Shown: positions 34,826 through 46,016, counted from the first letter of the stretch. The stretch is 64,000 nucleotides of DNA from Photobacterium sanguinicancri (GCF_024346675.1 NZ_AP024850.1:930001-994000); one strand, 5' to 3'. Notes: generated by a model from the letters alone, not told the origin. Numbers and translations: made by a program.

Positions 34826-35142
34826 TAGAATAACGGTTTTGTCGTCAGGCATTGAAGCGTTATATCCATCATGGTATTGACTATGATGGATATTCTTTTT
34901 TGGTTTTTTTAGATTGGATTTAGAGTTAACTATTTCATACTTAACTGTTTATAGCGACGAATGGTGTTACTGATGAATAGCTTTTATAAACGCGCTTTCT
35001 AGTCGCATTTTGATACAGATTATTCGAGAGAACAGCTTAATTCTTGCTCTTGTTATACTAAGAATACGATAGAATCATATCGCTCAAATTTCAGGTGCTT
35101 ATTGGCATTGCATTGACTAGGTTTGTGAAGGCGACGAGTGGA
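34826..35142. other. Intergenic region before ybaN
   Basis: 317 bases holding the terminator at 34862-34901 and AT-rich sequence. No gene seen. An upstream in-frame extension of ybaN to 35095 lacks support. Confidence 0.5.
34862..34901 (+). terminator. Rho-independent terminator after the small peptide gene
   Basis: An 11-bp perfect stem ATATCCATCAT (34862-34872) with ATGATGGATAT (34883-34893), then TTCTTTTTT. Confidence 0.85.
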
Positions 35143-35532
35143 ATGATAAAGCGATTTATATTAATAGCATTTGGTTGGGTTTGTGTCGTCTTAGGTGTTC
35201 TGGGCGTCTTCTTACCTTTGTTGCCAACAACCCCATTTTTATTATTGGCTAGCGCCTGTTTTATGCGTGGTTCACCACGACTGAACTTGTGGTTAACTAC
35301 CCATCCAACTTTTGGTCCTATTTTGCATAATTGGCATCAACACGGTGCTATTTCACGTAAAGTAAAACGACGGGCAAGTATCATGATCGTGGCGAGTTTT
35401 GCTTTTTCTATCGCTGTAGTACCACTTGTGTGGCATAAAATGATGCTGATTGTGATCGGGGTAACTTTGTTAGTCTGGTTTAATCGTTTGCCCGTTGTCG
35501 AGTCGGTTGCTCCTCGCCGCGAAAATTACTAA
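35143..35532 (+). CDS. ybaN: YbaN/DUF454 inner-membrane protein
   Basis: 129-aa inner-membrane protein with about three helices. The signature LGVLGVFLPLLPTTPFLLLASACF near residues 16-40 and HPTFGPILHNW near 62 are those of the DUF454 family (E. coli YbaN, 125 aa). Function unknown. The ATG at 35143 is chosen because the protein then begins MIKRFILIAFGW as in the family. It precedes apt, as in E. coli. Confidence 0.9.
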   Translation: MIKRFILIAFGWVCVVLGVLGVFLPLLPTTPFLLLASACFMRGSPRLNLWLTTHPTFGPILHNWHQHGAISRKVKRRASIMIVASFAFSIAVVPLVWHKMMLIVIGVTLLVWFNRLPVVESVAPRRENY

Positions 35533-35631
35533 TATTGCGGGCTGATTGCGTCCGCTGCTTGTTTTTGCAGTCGACGTATTGTTTGCGTAAAACCCTAAAC
35601 TCATTATTAGGGTAGGGTATGGAATACAATT

Positions 35632-36177
35632 ATGACTCAAGACAAGCTAGCTCTAATCAAAAATAGCATCAAATCAATCCAAGATTACCCTAAGCCAGGT
35701 ATTCTTTTTCGTGATGTTACTAGCTTAATGGAAGATCCTGCGGCTTACCGTGCAACCATTGCCGTGCTGATTGAAAAGTATCAAGATCAAGGTATCACTA
35801 AGGTGATTGGTACCGAAGCGCGCGGTTTCTTATTTGGTGCGCCTTTGGCATTAGAGCTTGGCGTAGGTTTTGTTCCTGTTCGTAAGCCTGGCAAATTACC
35901 TCGTGAAGTGATTGGCGAGAGCTATGAGCTAGAATATGGTCAAGACACGCTAGAAATTCATGTTGATGCGATCAATGAAAACGACAAAGTATTGTTGGTT
36001 GATGATTTACTAGCAACGGGCGGAACAATTGAAGCAACGACCAAACTTGTTCGTCGTTTAGGCGGTAAAGTAGAAGATGCGGCTTTCGTTATTAATCTAC
36101 CTGACATCGGTGGTGAGGCACGTTTGAAGACTTTAGGCCTTAATGTGTTCAGCATTTGTGACTTTAGTGGTCACTAA
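35632..36177 (+). CDS. apt: Adenine phosphoribosyltransferase
   Basis: 181-aa cytoplasmic purine salvage enzyme: adenine plus PRPP gives AMP and pyrophosphate. The PRPP-binding motif [13 protein letters not shown] lies near residues 122-134; the flexible-loop region KPGKLPREV and the N-terminal [11 protein letters not shown] are conserved. Length equals the family norm (E. coli 183). Followed by a long perfect stem-loop, then dnaX. Confidence 0.97.
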   Translation: MTQDKLALIKNSIKSIQDYPKPGILFRDVTSLMEDPAAYRATIAVLIEKYQDQGITKVIGTEARGFLFGAPLALELGVGFVPVRKPGKLPREVIGESYELEYGQDTLEIHVDAINENDKVLLVDDLLATGGTIEATTKLVRRLGGKVEDAAFVINLPDIGGEARLKTLGLNVFSICDFSGH

Positions 36178-36200
36178 TCGTTAAGCTTGATGCTCAATGT

Positions 36201-36237
36201 CTTCACCACTGCTGTGTAATACGCACCAGTGGTGAAG
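36201..36237 (+). repeat. Large stem-loop between apt and dnaX
   Basis: CTTCACCACTG (36201-36211) and its exact complement CAGTGGTGAAG (36227-36237) form an 11-bp stem with a 15-base loop. No T-run follows, so it may stabilise the apt message end or terminate weakly. Confidence 0.6.
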
Positions 36238-36324
36238 TATTGGACGCTCAAGCTAGAGTCCTCTCGCGCCAAAATCCTCCCTGTGCTAGCATTGAAATCT
36301 TGATTCAGTAAGGTTAAATAATTC

Positions 36325-38538
36325 ATGAGTTATCAGGTTTTGGCTCGCAAATGGCGACCACATCAATTCGACGATGTGGTAGGTCAATCCCATGTCTTAA
36401 CGGCTCTGGCCAATGCACTTGCCCATGACCGACTTCACCACGCATATCTTTTTAGCGGCACTCGTGGTGTCGGTAAAACAACCATCGCACGTATTTTCGC
36501 CAAAGGGCTAAATTGTGAACAAGGGATCACGGCATCACCTTGTGGACAGTGTTCGACGTGCCGTGAAATTGATGAAGGTCGCTTTGTTGATTTATTAGAA
36601 ATCGATGCGGCATCGCGAACCAAAGTAGAAGATACTCGTGAGTTGCTCGATAACGTGCAATACAAACCTGCTCGTGGCCGCTTTAAAGTGTACCTGATTG
36701 ATGAGGTGCACATGCTATCTCGTCACAGCTTCAATGCGTTATTGAAAACACTGGAAGAGCCACCGGAATACGTTAAGTTTATCTTAGCGACCACCGATCC
36801 TCAGAAACTGCCAGTCACGATCTTATCGCGCTGTTTACAGTTTCACTTGAAGCATTTAGATGTCACCCAAATACATGATCAACTTGCCCATGTCTTAACG
36901 CAAGAGCAGGTTGATTTCGAACCGCGAGCGCTTAATTTATTAGCCCGCGCCGCTGATGGTTCAATGCGTGATGCGCTTAGTTTAAGCGACCAAGCGATTG
37001 CGCTTGGTAATGGCAGTGTAGGAACAGAATCTGTTGCTATGATGCTAGGAACGCTAGATACCGATCAAGCATTACAGTTACTTGAATCTGTTGCTCAAGG
37101 CGAGGCACAAGCTGCGATGGCGAGTGTGGCATCGTTAGCGGCCATTGGTGTTGAGTGGGATAGCTTATTACGTGAATTAGCAGCACAGTTGCACCGTGTA
37201 GCCCTTCACCAAGCTTTGCCTGCATCGTTAGATGAATCTGCCCCTGATGCTGAACGTATTGCTGCATTAAGTGGTGCTATGTCGCCGCAAGATGTACAAC
37301 TGAGCTACCAAATTGCCTTACAAGGCCGTCAAGATTTAGCTTATGCACCAGAAGGGCGAACTGGCTTAGAGATGGTCTTGCTGCGTATGCTTGCGTTTAG
37401 ACCTATGTCAGGACAGGGGATCACTCCGCAGTCTATTAATGTCCCTGTGACCGAGCCTGTTGCGGCTACGCCACCAACGCAAAGTATGCAACAACAGCCA
37501 AATGTTCAAGCAGCCCCTCATTCATCACCTGCACCAATGTCGGGTGGAATGGAGCGCATGCAAGCATTAAAAGCGAAGATGCAACCGTCTAGCTCGGTAA
37601 GCTCAATGTTGCCTTCTGCGGAAAAGGTAACAACACGACCAGATGCGATGCCTTTAAATTCGCAGCCTGCGTCATATAATGAGCTGCCTCAAACACAGCA
37701 GTCTCAAACACAGCAGCCATTGCAACCTATCGCGCCGACAGCGCAGAGTAATACGATGGTAGAGCCCCAACCTATAGCGCCGCCTGCACCGCCGCAATCA
37801 GGTGTCTCAGGTCTATTAGCGGCACGTAATGGTTTACGTAGTCAGAAAAACCGAGGTGAACAGCCAGCAGGAAAAAAGCCTGAATCGGCACCCGCCAAGA
37901 AAGTCGCAACTAATGTTTTAGATCGTATAGCGACTAAAGCAAGAAATGGCCATGGCCAAACTGCGATGTCGGTGTCGAATTCATCCATGCCGCCACATTT
38001 AGCTGCGCAGCATGCGCCACTTGAGCCTGAAGAATACCAGTGGAAGTCGACGCAAGTCGTCACCGAACCGGAATCTAAGGTTAAGGTTGCCCCACGCCAG
38101 ATAAAGCAAGCGTTAGAGCATGAAAAGACGCCCGAAATGACAAAACAACTTGTCAATGAAGCGGCAAATCAGGATAGTTGGTCAGATTTAGTGACTAAGC
38201 TTAATGTGGGACGTTTAGTTCAACAATTAGCACTAAACTCTGCGTATCAGCAAAGTGAACACAAGGTCACTCTGCAATTACGTCAAGCGCAAGCGCATCT
38301 CGATAGCCCGAAGGCGCGAGAACAGTTACAAGAAGCAATTGGTCACTTGCTAGAGCAGCCGATTGAATTAGCGATTGAATTAAGTGATGAAGGGCAAACT
38401 CCGCTGGAATGGCGAGAGGCGATTTATCAAAATAAATTGGGTCAAGCGAAGCAAAGTTTGCAGCAAGACCCCCATGTGAACTTTATCTGCCAACGCTTTG
38501 CGGCTGTAGTAGATGAAGAGAGCATTCGACCGATTTAA
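36325..38538 (+). CDS. dnaX: DNA polymerase III subunits tau and gamma
   Basis: Clamp-loader ATPase of 737 aa (tau). Walker A GTRGVGKT (45-52), zinc Cys64, Cys73, Cys76, Cys79, Walker B LIDEVH, and SRC motif LSRCLQF. Residues about 370-560 are a long Gln/Pro/Ala-rich linker, then the domains that bind DnaB and the polymerase core. Within the linker the slippery heptamer A AAA AAG (37872-37878) is in frame, and the -1 frame stops two codons later (TGA 37881-37883). This would yield gamma of about 519 aa. Linker and total length exceed E. coli (643). Upstream of ybaB-recR, as usual. Confidence 0.97.
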   Translation: MSYQVLARKWRPHQFDDVVGQSHVLTALANALAHDRLHHAYLFSGTRGVGKTTIARIFAKGLNCEQGITASPCGQCSTCREIDEGRFVDLLEIDAASRTKVEDTRELLDNVQYKPARGRFKVYLIDEVHMLSRHSFNALLKTLEEPPEYVKFILATTDPQKLPVTILSRCLQFHLKHLDVTQIHDQLAHVLTQEQVDFEPRALNLLARAADGSMRDALSLSDQAIALGNGSVGTESVAMMLGTLDTDQALQLLESVAQGEAQAAMASVASLAAIGVEWDSLLRELAAQLHRVALHQALPASLDESAPDAERIAALSGAMSPQDVQLSYQIALQGRQDLAYAPEGRTGLEMVLLRMLAFRPMSGQGITPQSINVPVTEPVAATPPTQSMQQQPNVQAAPHSSPAPMSGGMERMQALKAKMQPSSSVSSMLPSAEKVTTRPDAMPLNSQPASYNELPQTQQSQTQQPLQPIAPTAQSNTMVEPQPIAPPAPPQSGVSGLLAARNGLRSQKNRGEQPAGKKPESAPAKKVATNVLDRIATKARNGHGQTAMSVSNSSMPPHLAAQHAPLEPEEYQWKSTQVVTEPESKVKVAPRQIKQALEHEKTPEMTKQLVNEAANQDSWSDLVTKLNVGRLVQQLALNSAYQQSEHKVTLQLRQAQAHLDSPKAREQLQEAIGHLLEQPIELAIELSDEGQTPLEWREAIYQNKLGQAKQSLQQDPHVNFICQRFAAVVDEESIRPI
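37854..37883 (+). promoter_or_regulatory. Programmed -1 frameshift signal in dnaX
   Basis: Shine-Dalgarno-like AGGTGA (37854-37859), 12 bases, slippery A AAA AAG (37872-37878), then GCC TGA in the -1 frame. E. coli dnaX has the same heptamer, an AGGGAG stimulator about ten bases upstream, and a stop at the corresponding place. A strong downstream stem-loop like that of E. coli is not obvious. Confidence 0.85.
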
Positions 38539-38602
38539 CTGCAGTCATTATCAGTACTGTGGTATAGCGTGAATATTAACCAGACCAATAGAGAGAGATA
38601 AT

Positions 38603-38932
38603 ATGTTTGGTAAAGGCGGTATGGGTAACATGATGAAGCAGGCGCAGCAAATGCAAGAGCGCATGCAAAAGATGCAAGAAGAGATCGCTAACATGGAAGT
38701 AACGGGTGAGTCCGGTGCTGGCCTTGTTAAAGTTACGATCACTGGTAGCCATAGTGTACGTCGTGTTGAGCTAGATGATAGCCTAATGGAAGACGACAAA
38801 GACATGCTTGAAGATCTTATTGCAGCGGCATTTAACGATGCTGCACGCCGTATTGAAGAAACGCAAAAAGAGAAAATGGCTGGTGTTACAGGTGGTATGA
38901 ACTTACCAGCTGGCTTGAAGTTGCCTTTCTAA
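38603..38932 (+). CDS. ybaB: Nucleoid-associated protein YbaB/EbfC
   Basis: 109-aa dimeric DNA-binding protein that coats the nucleoid. Conserved pattern: [27 protein letters not shown] at the N-terminus, [19 protein letters not shown] in the middle, and a C-terminal [12 protein letters not shown]. Same length as E. coli (109). It ends three bases before recR and is cotranscribed with it and dnaX. Confidence 0.97.
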   Translation: MFGKGGMGNMMKQAQQMQERMQKMQEEIANMEVTGESGAGLVKVTITGSHSVRRVELDDSLMEDDKDMLEDLIAAAFNDAARRIEETQKEKMAGVTGGMNLPAGLKLPF

Positions 38933-38935
38933 TCA

Positions 38936-39538
38936 ATGCGTACCAGTCAATTACTGGAACAATTAATGGAGGCCCTTCGTTGCCTGCCTGGGGTTGGTCC
39001 CAAGTCAGCACAGCGAATGGCCTTCAGTTTGTTACAGCGCAATCGGCAAGGTGGTCTTCAACTTGCTGATGCTCTAAGCCAAGCCATGACAGAAATTGGA
39101 CACTGCCAACAGTGTCGAACATTCACTGAAGAAGAGGTATGTGCGATTTGTGCTAACCCTCGTCGTCAGGAATCGGGGCAGATTTGTGTTGTAGAAAGTC
39201 CCGCAGATATTGTGGCTGTTGAATCAACAGGACAATTTTCTGGACGATATTTCGTGCTCATGGGGCATCTATCGCCGTTAGACGGTATTGGTCCATCAGA
39301 CATTGGTTTGGATCTTTTGGAATTTAGACTCCAAAAAGAGACCATCAGTGAGCTGATTTTAGCGACTAACCCAACGGTGGAAGGTGAAGCGACAGCGCAT
39401 TATATTGCAGAGCTTTGTAGTGAGTATGATGTACCTGCGAGTCGAATCGCGCACGGTGTCCCTGTTGGAGGGGAGCTGGAATTGGTGGATGGCACAACGC
39501 TATCACATTCAATTGCTGGCCGTCAGAAGCTGTATTAG
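38936..39538 (+). CDS. recR: Recombination mediator RecR
   Basis: 200-aa ring-forming protein that with RecFO loads RecA on gapped DNA. Helix-hairpin-helix [13 protein letters not shown] (about 17-29), zinc finger Cys57, Cys60, Cys69, Cys72, and a Toprim domain starting VVESPADI near residue 85. Complete and of standard length. Followed by a strong terminator shared with toxS. Confidence 0.97.
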   Translation: MRTSQLLEQLMEALRCLPGVGPKSAQRMAFSLLQRNRQGGLQLADALSQAMTEIGHCQQCRTFTEEEVCAICANPRRQESGQICVVESPADIVAVESTGQFSGRYFVLMGHLSPLDGIGPSDIGLDLLEFRLQKETISELILATNPTVEGEATAHYIAELCSEYDVPASRIAHGVPVGGELELVDGTTLSHSIAGRQKLY

Positions 39539-39556
39539 GCAAAACATGCTAACAAT

Positions 39557-39585
39557 AAAAAACCGCACTCACGTGCGGTTTTTTT
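39557..39585. terminator. Bidirectional terminator between recR and toxS
   Basis: AAAAAACCGCAC (39557-39568), 4-base loop, GTGCGGTTTTTTT (39573-39585): a perfect stem with A and T flanks between convergent genes. Confidence 0.93.
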
Positions 39586-39619
39586 ATGTCTTGTTTTGCT
39601 GCTTCAACAGACAAGTGAC

Positions 39620-40165
39620 TTACAACGAGTAATACACGGTTGAGCCGTATGTCAGACTGGTTAGCAGTAAGCTCTTTTCATTCAGAACATCAATACGTCG
39701 ACTTTGGCGTGCATCCATACGGAATATTTTTCTGATCGCTGTTAGCTGCTTTTTCTGGAAGTCTTTATTTGTACCCGAAGTAATGTCTTTAAACTCTGAT
39801 GGTTCCGTCAGTAAATAACCACCACTGATATTCCAAACACCTGATTCAGAGATATGTAAAGTCAGTGGTTCTTCATTATCACTGTACAGCTTCATGAGTG
39901 TGATTCGAGAATAATTCTTGTTAGGCAGATAAACCATGTGGCTTGTTTGCTCAACACGACGAAGCACGACTAGTTCATTATCGAGCAACTTTTCTTCAAT
40001 ACGGCTTACGGTATTTGATTGCCATTCACGCGACATAATCAGCTGTTCTTGCTTATAGTCACTTGAATAATATAGCCAGCTACTGAACACCGTTGATATA
40101 GCCAAGATCAGGTATGGCCAAAAGCGTTTAAAAATGGTTGAGGCAGAACTTTTTTTTATTTGCAT
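39620..40165 (-). CDS. toxS: ToxS, membrane partner of ToxR
   Basis: 181-aa protein with one N-terminal membrane helix (about residues 13-32, FWPYLILAISTVFSSWLYY) and a periplasmic domain. ToxS stabilises the periplasmic part of ToxR and with it forms a bile- and envelope-responsive complex. Identified by overlap with toxR (start lies inside the last ten bases of toxR), size and family patterns such as MSREWQSNTV. Low sequence conservation is normal for ToxS. Confidence 0.9.
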   Translation of the reverse strand: MQIKKSSASTIFKRFWPYLILAISTVFSSWLYYSSDYKQEQLIMSREWQSNTVSRIEEKLLDNELVVLRRVEQTSHMVYLPNKNYSRITLMKLYSDNEEPLTLHISESGVWNISGGYLLTEPSEFKDITSGTNKDFQKKQLTAIRKIFRMDARQSRRIDVLNEKSLLLTSLTYGSTVYYSL

Positions 40166-41016
40166 AACTGGTCGTTATCCTCTTGGCTTGATAACAAACG
40201 TAACGTCACATTTTCAGTAGGCGTATCAATACTATGGATATAGTTAATCCAAACTTGGTTTTGTTGGCCACCCGTCGCAATCACTTCGATAGGGCGTTTG
40301 TTTTCTGGGTGATACTCAAGGTAATGTGCGACACAGCTACGAATCATTGGCTCCCAGTTACTTAAACCAGGGTGGTTATTAGGTGCAAGAACAGGAATCC
40401 CATCTACTTCTGTTATTTGGTTAAAAGCAGCAGATTTAGGTGGGTAACTATTATTGATAATTAAAGGTAGCAACAGTGCTAATGCCAGAGCCAACCAACC
40501 GAATAAGTTCACACGTTTATTTATGCTTTCTGATGATGTAACTGCGTGGTGAACCGTATTGTCAACTGGCGTCGTTTCGCTTTCAGTCGCTTTATTTGAC
40601 GTCGTCGGGATTTGGCTTACGAGGTCTTCTGCAAATGTTTTTTCAGGTTTTTCGGGTTTTTCAATGTGCGCTAAATGCTCAGAAACGGGCGCTATCATTT
40701 GATAACCGCGTTTAGGTACTGTTTTTATAAAATCGGGTGATTTGGTTGAATCTTTAAGCGCTTTGCGTAGCGTTGAAATAGCCTGGGTTAGGCTAGAGTC
40801 ATCTACCTCAAAACCTTGCTCTCGCCAAACAAAATCATGGAGTTGGGTGCGTGTGATGATTGCGCCAGGCTTTTCTATCAAAAGGCTGAGGGCGCGGCTT
40901 TCATTACTGCCTAGGCGAGTAAGTTCATCATTTTCAAGTTGATCAATTAAGCTGTTGTCGTAAGGGTCAAAAAGGAAACGCTTACCAATTAAGAACTTAG
41001 TGGAGGTGTTATGCAT
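40156..41016 (-). CDS. toxR: Transmembrane transcription regulator ToxR
   Basis: 286-aa inner-membrane regulator. Residues about 8-112 are an OmpR-type winged helix (LIEKPGAIITRTQLHDFVW and SLTQAISTLRKAL, ending FIKTVPKRGYQM). A Pro/Thr/Ser-rich linker follows to about 165, a membrane helix about 171-190, then a periplasmic domain with the two conserved Cys (SCVAHYLE and terminal QLCK). In Photobacterium and Vibrio ToxR controls outer-membrane porins in response to bile, pressure or other envelope cues. Divergent from htpG, the arrangement seen in V. cholerae. Confidence 0.95.
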   Translation of the reverse strand: MHNTSTKFLIGKRFLFDPYDNSLIDQLENDELTRLGSNESRALSLLIEKPGAIITRTQLHDFVWREQGFEVDDSSLTQAISTLRKALKDSTKSPDFIKTVPKRGYQMIAPVSEHLAHIEKPEKPEKTFAEDLVSQIPTTSNKATESETTPVDNTVHHAVTSSESINKRVNLFGWLALALALLLPLIINNSYPPKSAAFNQITEVDGIPVLAPNNHPGLSNWEPMIRSCVAHYLEYHPENKRPIEVIATGGQQNQVWINYIHSIDTPTENVTLRLLSSQEDNDQLCK

Positions 41017-41138
41017 TTTTAGCCCCAGTGAAACAGTTTAGGCACTTATATATCATAATTCCCTGAATATAATCTGAATGTAAAAAAAAGAAAATTACAA
41101 ATTAGAAATTCTAAAATGAATAAAAAAGACTATTTTAG

Positions 41139-41166
41139 GTTGAAAATGCACTATTTGACCACATCT
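41139..41166 (+). promoter_or_regulatory. Sigma-32 heat-shock promoter of htpG
   Basis: GTTGAAA (41139-41145), 13 bases, CCACATCT (41159-41166). It matches the sigma-32 consensus CTTGAAA-N11-16-CCCCATNT with two differences. It lies in the toxR-htpG intergenic region, about 100 bases before htpG. Confidence 0.75.
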
Positions 41167-41271
41167 AATTAGTATCTAATTTGGAATTTTTGCCATAGAT
41201 GGACAAGCAGTGGTTTAACTGTATGAATATCGTGGTAATTTTACGTAGAACTACTTGTATTTGGAGTGTCG

Positions 41272-43176
41272 ATGAGCGAACAACATACTGCCACTAATAA
41301 GGAAACCCGTGGTTTTCAGTCAGAAGTGAAACAACTTCTTCATTTGATGATTCACTCTTTGTATTCAAATAAAGAGATTTTTTTACGTGAGCTAATTTCT
41401 AATGCGTCTGATGCATCAGATAAATTACGTTTTCGTGCACTGTCAGAGCCAGACTTATATGAAGGTGACTCAGACCTTGGTGTTAAATTATCCTTTAATG
41501 CTGAAGCTGGTACGTTAACCGTCAGTGATAACGGCATTGGTATGAGCCGTGAAGATGCGATTGAACATTTAGGTACAATTGCAAAGTCAGGCACAAAAGA
41601 CTTCTTTAGTAATTTAAGTAACGAAGAAAGCAAAGACTCGCAGCTGATTGGTCAATTTGGTGTTGGTTTCTATTCTGCATTCATCGTGGCAGATTCTGTG
41701 ACTGTGCGTACGCGTGCTGCAGGTGCACCAGCAGAGCAGGGTGTTAGCTGGCAATCGAGCGGTGAAGGTGACTACAGCATTGAAGACATCACTAAGCCGA
41801 CACGCGGTACCGATATCATTCTTCACCTGCGTGAAGAAGAAAAAGAATTTTTAAGTGAATACCGTCTACGTGATGTGATTGGTAAATACTCAGATCACAT
41901 CGGTATTCCCGTTCACCTTCAGGCGGCAGAAATGGACGAAGAAGGTAAAGAAACGGGCAACAAAAAATGGGAACAAATCAATAAAGCACAAGCTTTGTGG
42001 ACGCGTAACAAATCAGATATTTCTGAAGAAGAATATAAAGAGTTCTATAAACACGTATCTCATGACTTTGCAGAACCACTGCACTGGAGTCACAACCGTG
42101 TTGAAGGTAAGCAGGATTACACTAGCTTATTATATGTCCCATCGAAAGCACCATTTGACTTATATAACCGCGATAGTAAGCACGGCTTAAAGCTCTACGT
42201 TCAACGCGTATTTATCATGGATGACGCAGAGCAGTTTATGCCAAGCTACTTACGTTTCATGCGTGGTTTGATTGATTCTAACGATCTGCCACTGAACGTA
42301 TCGCGTGAAATCTTGCAAGATAACAAAGTGACTCAAGCACTGCGTAAAGCGTGCACTAAGCGTTCACTGACCATGCTTGAACGTATGGCGAATAACGATG
42401 CTGAAAAATACCAAACGTTCTGGAATGAATTTGGCCAAGTGCTTAAAGAAGGCCCAGCTGAAGACTTTGCTAACCGCGATAAGATTGCAAACTTGCTACG
42501 TTTTAGCTCAACAAACAATGATGGCGCTGAGCAGGTTGTGTCATTGGCTGATTACGTATCGCGTATGAAAGAAGATCAAGAGAAGATCTACTTCATCACA
42601 GCAGACAGTTTTAAAGCGGCGCAAAATAGCCCTCACCTTGAGCAATTCCGTGCAAAAGGTATTGAAGTTATCTTAATGCATGATCGTATTGATGAGTGGT
42701 TCATGAGCTACTTACCTGAGTTTGACGGTAAGCAATTCCAATCGATCACTAAAGCCGATCTTGATTTGTCGAAGTTCGAGAATGAAGAAGACAAAGAAAA
42801 GCAAAAAGAAACACAAGAAGCATTTAAGTCAGTCGTTGAGCGTACTCAAGCTTACCTAGGTGATCGTGTGAAGGAAGTGCGTACTACCTTCAAGCTGCAC
42901 GATACTCCAGCGGTTGTTGTGACAGATGAAAACGAAATGGGTACGCAAATGGCGAAGCTAATGGCTGCTGTTGGTCAAGAAGCGCCTGAAGTGAATTACA
43001 TTTTCGAAATTAATCCAGAGCATGCGCTGGTTAAACAAATGGCAGACGAAGCGGATGAAGTCGTATTTGGCCGTTGGGTTGAAATGCTAATGGGTCAGGC
43101 GATGCTTGCTGAGCGCGGCGCGATGGAAGATCCGTCTCAGTTCTTAAATGCAGTAAACCAACTGCTAGCTAAATAG
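41272..43176 (+). CDS. htpG: Hsp90 chaperone HtpG
   Basis: 634-aa ATP-dependent cytoplasmic chaperone. N-terminal GHKL ATPase with [44 protein letters not shown] near residue 85 and [11 protein letters not shown] near 125. Middle and C-terminal dimerisation domains complete. ATG at 41272 is preferred over GTG 41266 because GGAG (41263-41266) is five bases before it and the protein then matches the family start. A sigma-32 promoter lies upstream. Confidence 0.97.
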   Translation: MSEQHTATNKETRGFQSEVKQLLHLMIHSLYSNKEIFLRELISNASDASDKLRFRALSEPDLYEGDSDLGVKLSFNAEAGTLTVSDNGIGMSREDAIEHLGTIAKSGTKDFFSNLSNEESKDSQLIGQFGVGFYSAFIVADSVTVRTRAAGAPAEQGVSWQSSGEGDYSIEDITKPTRGTDIILHLREEEKEFLSEYRLRDVIGKYSDHIGIPVHLQAAEMDEEGKETGNKKWEQINKAQALWTRNKSDISEEEYKEFYKHVSHDFAEPLHWSHNRVEGKQDYTSLLYVPSKAPFDLYNRDSKHGLKLYVQRVFIMDDAEQFMPSYLRFMRGLIDSNDLPLNVSREILQDNKVTQALRKACTKRSLTMLERMANNDAEKYQTFWNEFGQVLKEGPAEDFANRDKIANLLRFSSTNNDGAEQVVSLADYVSRMKEDQEKIYFITADSFKAAQNSPHLEQFRAKGIEVILMHDRIDEWFMSYLPEFDGKQFQSITKADLDLSKFENEEDKEKQKETQEAFKSVVERTQAYLGDRVKEVRTTFKLHDTPAVVVTDENEMGTQMAKLMAAVGQEAPEVNYIFEINPEHALVKQMADEADEVVFGRWVEMLMGQAMLAERGAMEDPSQFLNAVNQLLAK

Positions 43177-43291
43177 TGAACCATTGGTGAGATACCCAGT
43201 ACTGGCGTACGCATGAGTGATTAATTCTGACTAAGGTCTAATCGACGCTCTTGCTACTATCGCATAGTATGTTGATAAAGAATGTAAACCG

Positions 43292-43313
43292 AGCCCAGAC
43301 TGAGTGCTGGGCT
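43292..43313 (+). terminator. Hairpin after htpG
   Basis: AGCCCAG (43292-43298) pairs with CTGGGCT (43307-43313). No T-run follows, so this is a weak or partial terminator. Confidence 0.45.
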
Positions 43314-43353
43314 TGCGACTGACGTCTAATCAGTGTATTTTCACTTTTTTTGA

Positions 43354-44034
<681 letters not shown>

Positions 44035-44056
44035 TCACGTATTCATTGTGATTAAT

Positions 44057-44090
44057 AAAAAAGGGCATACTTAGGTATGCCCTTTTTTTT
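44057..44090 (+). terminator. Rho-independent terminator of adk
   Basis: AAAAAAGGGCATAC (44057-44070), TTAG loop, GTATGCCC (44075-44082) and eight T residues. Confidence 0.95.
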
Positions 44091-44305
44091 GCTTAAATTT
44101 ACAGAGTAGGCAAGGGGCTCTGTGTGGGTATGCGAAGCGGGCATACACCCTAATTTCAGTCGATAGTGTATCGAACCTCCCAGTCTTTCTTTTTAACTCT
44201 GCGAGAGACTACCCATTCTTCTGCTATGCCTTTAGAGTCATACCTTTGTAACAATAACTATCGTTTGTTGAACATGACTAAATACAAAGGAAAAGGAATA
44301 AAGGT

Positions 44306-44731
44306 ATGAATGGCGCTGGCGGTACATCGGGCGGTATTGGTCAATTTTTTATTGGCTTGATTATGATGTGTGGAGGATTTTATTTACTCTTTAACGCCAT
44401 ATCGGTGTCATCGAGTTTTGGTTTTGGTTCTAGATTGTATGGCTTTTCTGCGTTAGGTTCAGGCTTTGGTGTGACTGGGGGCATGATTATGATCCCATTT
44501 ATGTTTGGTGTTGGCCTCATCTTTTTTAATAGTAAAAACATCATCGGTTGGTTATTAACAATAGGCTCACTCGTTGCACTCATTTTTGGCGTTATTTCAT
44601 CGATTCGCTTTAGTTTCAACGCAATGACAGCCTTTGAATTGATGACGATACTGGTGTTAGCAATTGGTGGACTTGGGTTATTCCTTAGGTCATTAAAAGC
44701 CATAGATAAAAAGTATCCTGACTCGAAATAG
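44306..44731 (+). CDS. Small polytopic membrane protein of unknown function
   Basis: 141-aa protein with about four predicted helices: Gly-rich N-terminus, helix about 14-34, a Gly/Ser/Phe-rich middle, then helices about 56-76, 80-97 and 108-127. No named family recognised. AAAGGAAAAGG lies before the ATG. It sits between adk and hemH on the same strand but behind the adk terminator, so it has its own promoter. Confidence 0.75.
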   Translation: MNGAGGTSGGIGQFFIGLIMMCGGFYLLFNAISVSSSFGFGSRLYGFSALGSGFGVTGGMIMIPFMFGVGLIFFNSKNIIGWLLTIGSLVALIFGVISSIRFSFNAMTAFELMTILVLAIGGLGLFLRSLKAIDKKYPDSK

Positions 44732-44834
44732 GTAATTTTGTAAGCTGCGTGATCTTTTACGATATTGAGCCGTACAAGTTAGTGATAGTATTAGCTATTA
44801 TATGGTTTAACTAAGATAGAGCGGCGGATAGAAA

Positions 44835-45812
44835 ATGAGTCAAAAGTACGGCGTATTGTTGGTGAACTTAGGGACGCCAGACGAGCCAACATCGGCCGGA
44901 GTAAAGCGTTTTTTGGGTGAATTCTTGCACGATAAACGTGTGGTTGATATGACACGCTGGCTTTGGTGCCCAATTTTACATGGTGTTATTTTACCTATCC
45001 GTGCACCCAAAGTGGCGAAATTGTACCAATCTGTTTGGATGGATGATGGATCACCATTAATGGTGTACTCCAAACGTCAGCAGCAGCTATTACAAACGCA
45101 GCTTGATGTTCCCGTCGAGCTCGGTATGACCTATGGCTCACCGAGTATTCAAGATGGTTTAGCTGAGCTTAAAGGGCAGGGCTGTGACAAGGTGTTGGTG
45201 CTACCGCTTTATCCGCAATATTCGCAAACAACCACCGCAGCAGTATTTGATAAGCTGGCTAAGTCGATTAAAGCATGGCCAGAAATTCCTGAATTACGCT
45301 TTGTTAACCATTATTTTGATCACCCAGATTACATTTCTGCCCTTGCACAATCGGCAACTGATTTTTGGACTGAGCATGGTCAGCCGGATTATTTATTGTG
45401 TTCATACCATGGCATTCCAAAGCGCTATGTTGATAACGGCGATCCATACTCGGCACACTGCAATCAAACCACGGCATTATTGGCTGATAAGTTAGATCTA
45501 CCGCGTGAAAAAATGAGCATGAGTTATCAATCTATTTTTGGGCGTGAAGAGTGGTTGCAACCTTATACAGACAAGACCATTGAAGCTTTAGCAAAAAAAG
45601 GCGTCAAACGTTTAGACGTTATGTGTCCTGCTTTTTCTGTTGATTGTTTAGAAACGTTAGAAGAAATTGCAGAAGAGTGCAAAGCGCTATTTATTGAAGC
45701 TGGTGGCGAAACGTTCAATCTTATTCCATGCTTGAATGATAACTCAGCACACATCACTATGATGACTCACCTTATTGAGCAACATACGCGAGGTTGGTAC
45801 TCAGAAAACTGA
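44835..45812 (+). CDS. hemH: Ferrochelatase
   Basis: 325-aa enzyme inserting Fe2+ into protoporphyrin IX, the last step of haem synthesis. Family blocks: [14 protein letters not shown] at the N-terminus, [16 protein letters not shown] near residue 194 with the catalytic His, and the acidic [15 protein letters not shown] near 264. Complete. The haem it makes supplies the many c-type cytochromes encoded in this window. Confidence 0.97.
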   Translation: MSQKYGVLLVNLGTPDEPTSAGVKRFLGEFLHDKRVVDMTRWLWCPILHGVILPIRAPKVAKLYQSVWMDDGSPLMVYSKRQQQLLQTQLDVPVELGMTYGSPSIQDGLAELKGQGCDKVLVLPLYPQYSQTTTAAVFDKLAKSIKAWPEIPELRFVNHYFDHPDYISALAQSATDFWTEHGQPDYLLCSYHGIPKRYVDNGDPYSAHCNQTTALLADKLDLPREKMSMSYQSIFGREEWLQPYTDKTIEALAKKGVKRLDVMCPAFSVDCLETLEEIAEECKALFIEAGGETFNLIPCLNDNSAHITMMTHLIEQHTRGWYSEN

Positions 45813-46016
45813 TACTCTAAGTTGTTGATCATCCGAATTTTCGTATTGTTTTGATTGTGATGGTTAACGACGCCTAACATATTCAGGCGTATAAAATGGC
45901 ATTATTGTGTTACAGGAAAAGGATCGGCCTCTCAAAAAGAATGATCGGCTTTCTTTTATGTTCACGATAATGTGATAGAATTCGCAAAAAGTTCACTAGA
46001 CAGATAGCTCATTCAG

